Source of the DNA: an uncultured Paraburkholderia sp.
GTDB lineage: Bacteria; Pseudomonadota; Gammaproteobacteria; Burkholderiales; Burkholderiaceae
Length of the DNA: 12,253 nucleotides
Assembly: GCA_937917025.1 (NCBI GenBank)
Contig: CALFSF010000015.1
Span: forward strand, 1-12,253
Reading direction: 5' to 3'
Position 1 is the first letter of the stretch. Each line of letters begins with the position of its first letter. The notes below the pieces were generated by a model. It made no database searches and was not told the DNA's origin. It was given only the letters and a program-made list of their open reading frames with translations. Shown in pieces: positions 1-6,535 of the stretch. Made by a program: the position numbers and the translations under genes.

Positions 1-375
1 TGGGATCATCTGCAACTGTGCTCGGCGAACGCCGAGGCCACCGCCGCCTGGTTTGCGCGCTGCCTGAACGACGAGATCGTGCGGCGCCCGGGGCGAGTGG
101 ATTTGCGTATCGGCGGCATCGATCTTTTCATCACGTCGCTGGCGAGCACCCAAACCGGCCGCCCTCATCGCGAACGGAAAGAGGGCATCGATCATTTCGG
201 CGTGGTCGTCGACGATCTCGATGCCGCGTTCGAGCATCTGCTGCGCTGTGACGCGGAAATCGTCGAGCCGGTCAAGCAGGTTCGCCCTGGCGTCAGAGCC
301 TGCTTCGTGCGCTCGCCGGGCGACATTCTCGTCGAGATCCTGGAGCGGCGACCCGCCGAGATGACTTTTACCTGA
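1..375 (+). CDS. VOC (glyoxalase/bleomycin-resistance fold) protein, 3' part
   Basis: The reading frame is open from base 1, so the 5' end lies outside the window; 124 residues and the stop are visible. It begins WDHLQLCSANAEATAAWFAR, typical of the first strand and helix of a vicinal-oxygen-chelate module. A second stretch at residues 62-76 (GIDHFGVVVDDLDAA) starts the next beta-alpha-beta repeat, and it ends with the strand DILVEILE (about 108-115). In metal-dependent members a His early in the module and a Glu in the last strand bind the metal; H3, H65 and E112 are in suitable places. VOC proteins include glyoxalases, dioxygenases, epimerases and resistance proteins, so the reaction cannot be named. 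The next gene starts 108 bases downstream on the same strand, and no terminator is visible between them. The family is fairly sure; the function is unknown. Confidence 0.82.
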   Translation, partial: WDHLQLCSANAEATAAWFARCLNDEIVRRPGRVDLRIGGIDLFITSLASTQTGRPHRERKEGIDHFGVVVDDLDAAFEHLLRCDAEIVEPVKQVRPGVRACFVRSPGDILVEILERRPAEMTFT

Positions 376-483
376 AAAGACGTCAATATCGATGCTGGAT
401 CGGTCGCGCCCGCATGCAACGCGCGATCCGCATCGTCATTCCTCTCCTGCCGCGCTCCGCCGCCTTACCTTGCCTGCCATCCC

Positions 484-1728
484 ATGCGAAACTGGATCAC
501 GCTGACTGAAGCCGCCCGACAACTCGGGGTGCAGGCGCAGACTGTCTATGCGTACGTGAGTCGAGGCAACATCGCGGTCATGCCGGACCCGCACGACCCG
601 CGCAGGAGCCTCTATCGCGCGGAGGACGTCGCCGGTCTGTGCCGCAAGAAACAGGTGGGACGCAAGCGCGAGGCGCTCGCCGCCGGGACGATATTCGGTG
701 AGGAGCCCTGCATTTACAGCAGCATCACCACCTTCGCAAAAGGCCGGCCGTATTACCGGGGACGGGATAGCATCCGGCTGTCGGACACGGCGACGCTCGA
801 GGAGGTGGCGACCGTTCTCTGGAATGCGCGCGCGCCCGTTTCCTTCGAAACCGGCGACGTGCCGCTACAAGGCGGAGAGCGGGGCAGGCAATGCGCGTTC
901 ACATCGCTGGCGGCGCTCGCCGCCTGCGGACACTCGACGCTCGGGCGCACGGACAGCGCGCTGCATGTCGAGGCCGGCCGGCTCGTGGCGCTCATCGCGC
1001 AGGCGTTTGGCGCGCGATGCGACGCGAACGCACAACGCGTGCATGAACGGCTCGCGCTCGGCTGGGGCCAGGACCGCGATGGCGCCGAACTCATTCGCCG
1101 TGCGATGGTCCTCGTGGCCGACCACGAGATGACGAGTTCGGCGTTCGCCGCGAGAATTACCGCCTCCACCGGCGCATCGCTGCCGGGATGCCTCCTCACG
1201 GGGCTCGCAACGCTTTCTGGCCCGCTGCATGGCGATGCGTCGGGCCGCGTGCGGGCCGTGTTCGACGACGTCGGAAGACTGGGTGCGCAGTACGTCGTTG
1301 CCCATCACCTGCAGTCGGCTATTCCTATCCCGGGGTTCGGACATCATCTGTATCCGGACGGCGATCCGCGGGCGGCCGCGTTGCTCGAAATGCTGCATCC
1401 GCCTCGGGAACTCATGTCGTTCATCGACAAGGTGGTTGAGCTGACCGGTCTCAGGCCGAATATCGACGTGGCGCTTGCCGCGCTCGCGGCGCAGCTCGAC
1501 TTGCCGCGCGATGCGTCGTTCGGGTTGTTCGCAACGGCCCGAAGCGTGGGTCTGCTCGCGCATTGTATCGAGCAGCTCCGGGTGGGCAAGGTCATACGGC
1601 CGCGAGGCCGCTATACCGGGCGCGCATTGGAGGACGACAGCCCCGCGCTGCCCGCGGACAGCGGCGAGAAGACGCTCGATCCGGCCACGCTCGAGAAGAA
1701 TCGGGTGTTCAAGGCGGTCGGGCACTGA
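484..1728 (+). CDS. Citrate synthase-like protein with N-terminal MerR-type helix-turn-helix
   Basis: A 414-residue protein. Residues 5-55 (ITLTEAARQLGVQAQTVYAY, then a short wing and a YRAEDV-type segment) look like the MerR/excisionase DNA-binding fold. From about residue 70 on it is a citrate synthase fold. The three catalytic positions are preserved: His249 in GPLHGDA, His287 in PGFGHHLYPDGDPRA and Asp328 in NIDVALAAL. It is therefore probably an active Claisen-type condensing enzyme (acetyl-CoA or another acyl-CoA with a 2-oxoacid), but which 2-oxoacid cannot be read from sequence. Citrate synthase-like proteins with an N-terminal helix-turn-helix are, from memory, a known but poorly characterised group. 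The start ATG is chosen because the helix-turn-helix begins immediately after it; there is no clear Shine-Dalgarno. It is probably not the housekeeping gltA, which is usually longer and lacks this domain. The neighbour downstream converges on it. Confidence 0.88.
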   Translation: MRNWITLTEAARQLGVQAQTVYAYVSRGNIAVMPDPHDPRRSLYRAEDVAGLCRKKQVGRKREALAAGTIFGEEPCIYSSITTFAKGRPYYRGRDSIRLSDTATLEEVATVLWNARAPVSFETGDVPLQGGERGRQCAFTSLAALAACGHSTLGRTDSALHVEAGRLVALIAQAFGARCDANAQRVHERLALGWGQDRDGAELIRRAMVLVADHEMTSSAFAARITASTGASLPGCLLTGLATLSGPLHGDASGRVRAVFDDVGRLGAQYVVAHHLQSAIPIPGFGHHLYPDGDPRAAALLEMLHPPRELMSFIDKVVELTGLRPNIDVALAALAAQLDLPRDASFGLFATARSVGLLAHCIEQLRVGKVIRPRGRYTGRALEDDSPALPADSGEKTLDPATLEKNRVFKAVGH

Positions 1729-1743
1729 GTGGGCGTGAAGCCG

Positions 1744-1764
1744 GTCTTCGTCGAAACGAAAGAC
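1744..1764 (+). terminator. Weak hairpin in the convergent gap after the citrate synthase-like gene
   Basis: Bases 1744-1751 can pair with 1756-1764 (eight pairs, one bulged A, loop CGAA). It lies 15 bases after the stop of the citrate synthase-like gene, where a terminator would be expected, but no T-run follows. The rest of the 187-base convergent gap (1729-1915) shows no gene or clear repeat. Confidence 0.25.
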
Positions 1765-1915
1765 TGCTTGAAGTCGGGCGGTTTGCGTCGAAAGGACCGG
1801 CCTCGTTCTTCGGACGTCCGGCATCGACATCGGGGATGTGTTCGCCGCATGTACGCGTGAGGGCAGTCTGCACGTCGCGATCCGCAAGTGCATGTGTGCC
1901 GGTGCGCCACGGATC

Positions 1916-2881
1916 TCAATCTTCGATTTCCGGCCCCCTCGACCTTCCAGCCCTGCGTCGAAGCGACGGCGAACGTTCAGTGACGAGCGGCGAGGCGATC
2001 GCATCCGGCACGCTTCCCGTTGCGAACTGCCTGCGATACGCGGCTGGCGTGGCGTCCTTCATTGCCTTGAACTGCCGGTTGAAGTTGGCGATGTTCGCAA
2101 ATCCGGAGCGCGCCGCGATGACTGAAATGGGTAACGCCGTATCGGCAAGCATGCGACACGCGTGGCCGATTCTGACGCGGGTAATGTACCGGCCGACGCT
2201 TTCGCCAAGATGCCGGGCAAAATACCGCGTCAGCGTGCGCTCGGACAGGCTCGCGGCCGCACACAGTTCCGCGAGCCGCAGCGGCTCCGCGAATCGTGCA
2301 TCGATCATGGCGAGCACGCGGTTGATCCGTTCAGGTTCGTGCCCCGACGGCGCGCCTGTCCGTCCATTGAATGCGCTGGGCGACGCGAGTGGGACGCCCG
2401 CCGCATCAGCGAGCGCGCACAGGATATCGAGCGCCGCGGCGAGACGCTCGCGCGGCGCGCCCGAAAGCAGGTCGTCCGCGCGTGCTCGCATCGCCGCGCC
2501 GGCCTCCGGTCCGAAGGCGAGACCGCAGGCAGCCCTGCGCAGCAGCCGGTGCAGCGACCCATATTCCGGGCAACAATCCGCGAGCCGCCGTGCCCAGTCG
2601 CCGTCGAACCAGATCACGACCGCGACCTGGGGCGACGACGAATCGATCGAGCGATTCGACGCCCACGTATGCGGAAGATCGGGCGGCACCAGCACGAGGT
2701 CTTCTGCTTCGTAGTCCGAGACCGAATCGCCGATATAGCGCTTTCCCTGACTGTTCAGGGTCAGGGTCAACTCGTATTCCGGGTGGTGATGCCACTCGAA
2801 CGGAATGCGCGCGAGGCGCCTGTGGTAGATGCGCACTGAACATTCGTCGCCGAACTGGACGTGCTCGTAGGCGGGTTTCAT
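1916..2881 (-). CDS. AraC-family transcriptional regulator with N-terminal cupin
   Basis: A 321-residue protein. Residues about 20-90 form a cupin-like sensor domain (FEWHHHPEYELTL at 28-40, then VPPDLPHTW at 65-73). Residues about 185-287 carry the two helix-turn-helix motifs of the AraC/XylS family: LRLAELCAAASLSERTLTRY (201-220) and ISVIAARSGFANIANFNRQF (252-271), followed by the usual TPAAYRRQF. A 35-residue Arg/Ser-rich tail follows the DNA-binding domain, which is longer than usual. Such proteins sense a small molecule with the cupin and activate nearby genes. It is divergent from the DUF1479 gene with 95 bases between the start codons, so that gene is the likeliest target; the CUT2 transporter just beyond could be a second one. 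No good Shine-Dalgarno is seen before its ATG, so the exact start is less sure than the family. Confidence 0.93.
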   Translation of the reverse strand: MKPAYEHVQFGDECSVRIYHRRLARIPFEWHHHPEYELTLTLNSQGKRYIGDSVSDYEAEDLVLVPPDLPHTWASNRSIDSSSPQVAVVIWFDGDWARRLADCCPEYGSLHRLLRRAACGLAFGPEAGAAMRARADDLLSGAPRERLAAALDILCALADAAGVPLASPSAFNGRTGAPSGHEPERINRVLAMIDARFAEPLRLAELCAAASLSERTLTRYFARHLGESVGRYITRVRIGHACRMLADTALPISVIAARSGFANIANFNRQFKAMKDATPAAYRRQFATGSVPDAIASPLVTERSPSLRRRAGRSRGPEIED

Positions 2882-2976
2882 GGCCGGAAATGCAAAATAA
2901 TTGTCTGTATCGTATCACTGCGTCGCGCGTTCGCGGCCTATTCTCCGGTGATGGCAAACCTCGAACGGAGACAGAG
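2882..2976. promoter_or_regulatory. Divergent promoter/operator region between araC-type gene and DUF1479 gene
   Basis: This 95-base gap must hold promoters for both divergent genes. It has an AT-rich patch (about 2890-2916) in an otherwise GC-rich context, with a tandem GTATCGTATC at 2907-2916 that could be a half-site pair for the AraC-type regulator. TATTCT at 2939-2944 could be a -10 element for the oxygenase gene, but no convincing -35 stands 16-18 bases upstream, as is common for activator-dependent promoters. The regulatory role follows from the gene layout; the exact sites are tentative. Confidence 0.5.
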
Positions 2977-4224
2977 ATGACAGCCTTGAAAATCGATGAT
3001 CTGCCCGCCGCTATCCGGCAGGCAAAACGGGCGCTTCGCGAAACGCTGCCCAACTATCGAGAAGTGTTCGCCGAAGTCGAACAGGCGATCAGCGAGGAAG
3101 CCACGCGCATTGCCGGGCTGCGTGACCGGGGCGAGGCCGTCATTCCCGAGATCCAGTTTGCCGATATCGCCGCACAGCGAGTCAGCGATGCGCAGATCGA
3201 ACGCGTCAAGGCGCGCGGCGCATGCGTGATTCGCAACGTGTTCGACCCGAAGCTCGTCGAAGACTGGGACAGGGAGATTGCGGAGTACGTCGCGCGCAAT
3301 GACCTCGATGCGCGGCTGCAGCATCGCGCCGAGGATAAATATTTCGGCCAGCTCCAGTCGGGCAAACCGCAGATCTACGGGATCTACTGGTCGAGGCCGC
3401 AGATCATGGCGCGTCAGGCGCCGTCGCTCACCGCCGCGCGCGTCTTCCTGAACCGGCTGTGGCGCAACGAGAGCGAAGGGCGGGTGCACTTCGATCCTGA
3501 CCGTGTGCCCGTGTATGCCGACCGTCTGCGTCGCCGGCCGCCCGGCTCGGCGTCGCTCGGTCTGTCCGCGCATTGCGATGGGGGTTCCGTCGAACGCTGG
3601 ATCGAAAGCAATTTTCGAAAGGTGTACCGGCATGTGTTCAACGGCAACTGGCGACGCTACGATCCATTCGATGCCGCGTTCCGGCCCGACGTGCAGGAGA
3701 TTGCTTCGCCGGCGGTCTGCTCGATGTTTCGCACATTCCAGGGGTGGACCGCGCTGACGCCGCAGGGGCCGGGCGACGGCACGCTGCAACTCGTTCCGAT
3801 CGCCAACGCGATGGTTTATATCCTGCTGCGCGCGCTTCAGGACGACGTCGCCGAAGACGACCTCTGCGGCGCAATGCCGGGACGCGCGTTGTCGATCAGG
3901 CCGGAATGGCATGCGCCCCTGTTCGACGCGCTGTCGTCCATACCGAAAATGGAAGCGGGCGACACCGTGTTCTGGCACAGCGACGTGATCCACGCGGTGG
4001 AAGACGCGCACCGCGGCACGGGTTATAGCAACGTGATATATATCGCGTCCGCGCCGGCGTGCGCCAGGAACGACGCGTACCTTAAGCGCCAGCTGCCCGC
4101 TTTCCTCGAAGGGAAGAGCCCGCCTGACTTTCCGGTTGACCACTTCGAAGTCGATTTCGTCGGACGGGCGAGCACCGACGATCTGACGCCGCTGGGTCGG
4201 GCGCAACTTGGGTTCGATCTGTAA
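2977..4224 (+). CDS. DUF1479 (YbiU-like) putative 2-oxoglutarate/Fe(II)-type oxygenase
   Basis: A 415-residue protein recognised as the DUF1479 family, to which enterobacterial YbiU belongs. The length fits the family. The start at ATG 2977 is supported by GGAG at 2967-2970; the frame runs open further upstream, but that would overlap the divergent regulator. Its fold is thought to resemble the double-stranded beta-helix oxygenases. A candidate metal triad is visible: His199 and Asp201 in SAHCDGGSVERW (197-208) and His339 in FWHSDVIHAVED (332-343). Other conserved-looking stretches are GIYWSRPQIMARQ and the 'FRTFQGWTALTPQGPGDGTL' core, the latter shaped like the metal-proximal strand of such enzymes. 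The substrate is unknown; hydroxylation or oxidative cleavage of a small molecule is an inference from fold and metal site. It is divergent from an AraC-type regulator and lies 297 bases before an ABC importer on the same strand, which suggests that its substrate may be imported by that system. Confidence 0.87.
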   Translation: MTALKIDDLPAAIRQAKRALRETLPNYREVFAEVEQAISEEATRIAGLRDRGEAVIPEIQFADIAAQRVSDAQIERVKARGACVIRNVFDPKLVEDWDREIAEYVARNDLDARLQHRAEDKYFGQLQSGKPQIYGIYWSRPQIMARQAPSLTAARVFLNRLWRNESEGRVHFDPDRVPVYADRLRRRPPGSASLGLSAHCDGGSVERWIESNFRKVYRHVFNGNWRRYDPFDAAFRPDVQEIASPAVCSMFRTFQGWTALTPQGPGDGTLQLVPIANAMVYILLRALQDDVAEDDLCGAMPGRALSIRPEWHAPLFDALSSIPKMEAGDTVFWHSDVIHAVEDAHRGTGYSNVIYIASAPACARNDAYLKRQLPAFLEGKSPPDFPVDHFEVDFVGRASTDDLTPLGRAQLGFDL

Positions 4225-4242
4225 GCCGCTCAACGTTTCCTT

Positions 4243-4284
4243 GCGAAGGGCTTGACGCACGCCCTTCGCAGCACAGGCGTGCGT
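4243..4284 (+). repeat. Two overlapping inverted repeats downstream of the DUF1479 gene
   Basis: Bases 4243-4251 (GCGAAGGGC) pair perfectly with 4261-4269, loop of nine bases. Bases 4255-4263 (ACGCACGCC) pair perfectly with 4276-4284 (GGCGTGCGT). The two hairpins share bases 4261-4263 and so exclude each other. The first lies 18 bases after the DUF1479 stop and could be its terminator, but no T-run follows. The pair could instead be an attenuator-like switch or a protein-binding region ahead of the transporter operon. Confidence 0.5.
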
Positions 4285-4316
4285 GACGATTCATAAAGAC
4301 AACGTTCGGAGACGCA

Positions 4317-4373
4317 ATGAAAAAAACACTGATGCCGGCCACGAGCTCACAATCGCGCGACTGGAATCGATGA
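4317..4373 (+). CDS. Short reading frame (18 codons) with good ribosome-binding site
   Basis: An ATG at 4317 is preceded by CGGAGACGCA, with GGAG six bases upstream. It opens an 18-codon frame, MKKTLMPATSSQSRDWNR. The MKKTL beginning resembles the start of a secreted protein, such as a periplasmic binding protein, but the frame stops before any hydrophobic core. It may be a leader peptide, or the remaining start of a lost binding-protein gene: many CUT2 operons begin with that gene, whereas here it is last. It lies upstream of the promoter at 4418, so it would be made only from a longer transcript. Whether it is translated is unknown. Confidence 0.3.
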   Translation: MKKTLMPATSSQSRDWNR

Positions 4374-4417
4374 CGGCCGCCCCGCGTATGAAAGATTCGC
4401 CTGCCTGTCGGAGAGGC

Positions 4418-4445
4418 TTGCCAAAAGGCGCCGTTGTGCTATAAA
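4418..4445 (+). promoter_or_regulatory. Sigma70-type promoter of the CUT2 transporter operon
   Basis: TTGCCA at 4418-4423 and TATAAA at 4440-4445 with a 16-base spacer form a strong match to the sigma70 consensus. The -10 lies in an AT-rich run in otherwise GC-rich DNA. The expected start near 4452 leaves about 70 bases of leader before the ATPase gene. Confidence 0.68.
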
Positions 4446-4521
4446 AAAATGCCAGCCAGCATGTCTACCGGTCGCCCGGCCGAAGAAACAGGCGGCACTA
4501 CTGGAGCGAACGCGACAGTCC

Positions 4522-5262
4522 ATGAGTCTTCTCGAGCTCAGAGGCATTTCCAGACACTTCGGCGCCATTCAAGCCCTGAGCGACGTGACGTTCAGTCTGG
4601 AGCCGGGCCAGGTGGTCGGGCTCATGGGAGACAACGGGGCCGGGAAATCGACCCTCGTGAAGGTGATCGCCGGTAACTTTCCCCCCTCGCACGGCGAAAT
4701 CCTCATCGACGGTAAACCGGTGCATTTCAGCAAGCCGGTCGATGCCCGCGCCAAGGGGATCGAAGTCGTCTATCAGGACCTCGCGCTGTGCGACAACCTC
4801 ACGGCGGCCGCCAATGTCTTCCTCGGCCGCGAGCCACGGCTCGGCTTCGGGCCCGTCAGCATTCTCGATCACGCGACCATGTACCGGCGCGCCGGCGATC
4901 TCTTCAAGGAACTGAAATCCGAGACGCGCCCGCGTGATCTCGTCCGGCAGATGTCGGGAGGTCAGCGACAGGCCGTGGCGATCGCCCGCACGCGCCTGTC
5001 CGAGGCGCGGCTCGTCATCATGGACGAGCCGACCGCATCGATCAGCGTCCGGCAGGTCGCAGAGGTGCTCGATCTCATCAAACGCCTGTCCGAGCACGGC
5101 ATCGCAGTCATTCTCATCAGCCACCGCATGCCTGACATTTTCACCGTCGCCGACCGCGTGGTCGTCATGCGGCGCGGGCGCAAGGTCGCGGACAAGAAGA
5201 CTGAAGCGTCCTCTCCGGAAGAAGTGACCGGCCTCATCACCGGAGCCATCGCCGCCGCCTGA
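4522..5262 (+). CDS. CUT2-type sugar ABC importer, single-domain ATP-binding protein
   Basis: A 246-residue cytoplasmic ATPase that powers import through the permease next to it. All ABC motifs are present in order: Walker A GDNGAGKST (36-44), Q-loop Gln85 in VVYQD, signature MSGGQRQ (144-150), Walker B LVIMDEP (164-170) and H-loop His201 in ILISHRM. It has one nucleotide-binding domain, like FrcA of the rhizobial fructose importer, whereas RbsA-type CUT2 ATPases have two fused domains of about 500 residues in total. Two copies would therefore be needed per transporter. The start is chosen by fit to the family; the nearest GGAG (4504-4507) is 14 bases away, so translation initiation may be weak. 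The permease gene follows after 25 bases, so the two are co-transcribed. Confidence 0.93.
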   Translation: MSLLELRGISRHFGAIQALSDVTFSLEPGQVVGLMGDNGAGKSTLVKVIAGNFPPSHGEILIDGKPVHFSKPVDARAKGIEVVYQDLALCDNLTAAANVFLGREPRLGFGPVSILDHATMYRRAGDLFKELKSETRPRDLVRQMSGGQRQAVAIARTRLSEARLVIMDEPTASISVRQVAEVLDLIKRLSEHGIAVILISHRMPDIFTVADRVVVMRRGRKVADKKTEASSPEEVTGLITGAIAAA

Positions 5263-5287
5263 ACCTGACTCGCACGGGAGCCCGAAA

Positions 5288-6313
5288 TTGAACGATCCGC
5301 AGGAAAGGTCCACCCCACTGTCGGCATTGCTTGACGATCCGCAATCCGCGAGGACGCATACCCGCTGGACCGGACTTCTCGCGAGCCAGGTGTTCTGGGT
5401 GGTGCTCGCCACGATCGTCGCCTGCATCGTGCTCTCGTTCGTGACCTCGACTTTTGCGACGCAGCAAAATCTTTTCAACGTCACGCGCAACTTCGCCTTC
5501 GTCGCGATCGTCGCGCTCGGCATGATGGCCGTGATCGTCACGGGCGGCATCGATATTTCGGTCGGCTCGACGATCGGCTTGAGCGGTATCGTCCTCTCGG
5601 TGGTCATGAATGCCGGCTATCCGATCTGGGCCGGCATCGGCATGGGACTCCTGACCGCGGGGCTCGTCGGCCTCGTGAACGGTCTGCTCATCGCCTATCT
5701 GGACATGCAGCCTTTCGTTGTGACGCTCGGCATGCTCAGCGTCGGCCGTAGCCTCGCGCTGGTGTTCTCCGGCAGCCGGACCATTTTCGATTTCGGTCCC
5801 GACGGCAGCAAACTCCTCGCGCTCGGCGGCGGCAAGACCTTCGGCCTTGCCAATCCGGTGTGGTTCCTGATTGTCCTCGCCGTGCTCTTCTGGTTCGCCT
5901 TTGCGTGGACGCGCTGGGGCCGCTACGTCTTCGCGGTCGGCGGCAACCGCCATGCGGCGAGACTCACCGGCGTTCCGGTGCGCCGCATCGTCTGCTCCGT
6001 CTATGTGCTCGCCGGCCTCATGGCGGGCGTCGCGGCGATCCTCGAAGTGGGCTGGCTCGGCGCGGTGACGACAGGCCTTGGCGCAGGCGACGAACTGCGC
6101 GTGATCGCCGCGACCGTGATCGGCGGCACCAACCTGATGGGCGGCGTTGGCAGCGCGTTCGGGACCGTCGTTGGCGCCGCGCTCATCGAAGTGATCCGCA
6201 ACAGCCTGATCCTGCTCGGCGTCGACTCGTTCTGGCAGGGTACGGTCGTGGGTGCTTTCATCATCATCGCCGTGCTCTTTAACCGGCTCGGCGGCGAGCG
6301 GCAAGGAGATTGA
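5288..6313 (+). CDS. CUT2-type sugar ABC importer, permease
   Basis: A 341-residue inner-membrane protein of the RbsC/FrcC type with about ten hydrophobic segments, the usual length for the family. The hallmark TGGIDISVGS stands at residues 85-94. VGGNRHAARLTGVPVRR (from 217) is the conserved cytoplasmic loop thought to contact the ATPase. The start is a TTG at 5288 with GGGAG at 5276-5280 at the right distance; this explains the ordinary hydrophilic N-terminus before the first membrane segment (about residues 34-56). It forms the pore for the sugar or sugar-like substrate delivered by the binding protein encoded next. The substrate cannot be told from the permease. Confidence 0.93.
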   Translation: MNDPQERSTPLSALLDDPQSARTHTRWTGLLASQVFWVVLATIVACIVLSFVTSTFATQQNLFNVTRNFAFVAIVALGMMAVIVTGGIDISVGSTIGLSGIVLSVVMNAGYPIWAGIGMGLLTAGLVGLVNGLLIAYLDMQPFVVTLGMLSVGRSLALVFSGSRTIFDFGPDGSKLLALGGGKTFGLANPVWFLIVLAVLFWFAFAWTRWGRYVFAVGGNRHAARLTGVPVRRIVCSVYVLAGLMAGVAAILEVGWLGAVTTGLGAGDELRVIAATVIGGTNLMGGVGSAFGTVVGAALIEVIRNSLILLGVDSFWQGTVVGAFIIIAVLFNRLGGERQGD

Positions 6314-6314
6314 A

Positions 6315-6431
6315 ATGTCTTCGGACGCACTGGCCGCATCATGGCCGGTGCCCTGGGGTGCGGCCGGAAGGGAGCGGAACTGCCGGGCGCAGATGTTCAC
6401 GCGAAACGCGAGGGATCCGCGGCAAGGTTAA
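6315..6431 (+). CDS. Small reading frame (38 codons) directly behind the permease
   Basis: An ATG at 6315 sits one base after the permease stop. It is preceded by AAGGAGAT at 6303-6310, a near-perfect Shine-Dalgarno that overlaps the end of the permease gene. The frame codes 38 residues beginning MSSDALAASWPVPWGAAGRE and ending in a basic stretch before a TAA. No family is recognised and there is no membrane segment. The strong, coupled initiation signal suggests either a real small protein of the transporter operon or the truncated start of a gene now lost between permease and binding protein. Translation is plausible; function is unknown. Confidence 0.35.
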   Translation: MSSDALAASWPVPWGAAGRERNCRAQMFTRNARDPRQG

Positions 6432-6435
6432 GGCT

Positions 6436-6471
6436 CGAACACCGGCTTTCCCTGGAACTATCATGGATAGT
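6436..6471 (+). promoter_or_regulatory. Possible internal promoter with palindrome before the binding-protein gene
   Basis: ACTATC (6457-6462) and GATAGT (6466-6471) form a perfect palindrome around ATG. TATCAT within it (6459-6464) is a good -10 match; the -35 region (CGAACA, 6436-6441, 17-base spacer) is weak. A palindrome on the -10 fits an operator. A separate promoter would let the binding protein be made in excess, as is usual for these systems. Confidence 0.35.
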
Positions 6472-6486
6472 GTGCGAGCGGACATG

Positions 6487-6506
6487 GGCGCCGTAGACCC
6501 GGCGCC
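6487..6506 (+). repeat. GC-rich hairpin in the leader of the binding-protein gene
   Basis: GGCGCCG (6487-6493) pairs perfectly with CGGCGCC (6500-6506) across a six-base loop. It ends 19 bases before the ribosome-binding site of the binding-protein gene. Such intercistronic hairpins can protect the downstream mRNA and raise binding-protein output; a terminator is unlikely because no T-run follows. Confidence 0.5.
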
Positions 6507-6535
6507 TGCAGCTGTGCATGGGACTGGAGGCAACA

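Noticed and set aside
2371..2976. Upstream extension of the DUF1479 frame
   Set aside because: It lies antisense to the AraC-type gene and reads as Arg/Pro-rich shadow coding. The ATG at 2977 has a ribosome-binding site and starts the family-like sequence.
4498..6400. Long minus-strand frames opposite the ATPase and permease genes
   Set aside because: The plus-strand genes show complete family motifs; the minus-strand products are low-complexity, His/Asp/Glu/Ala-rich and without recognisable domains.
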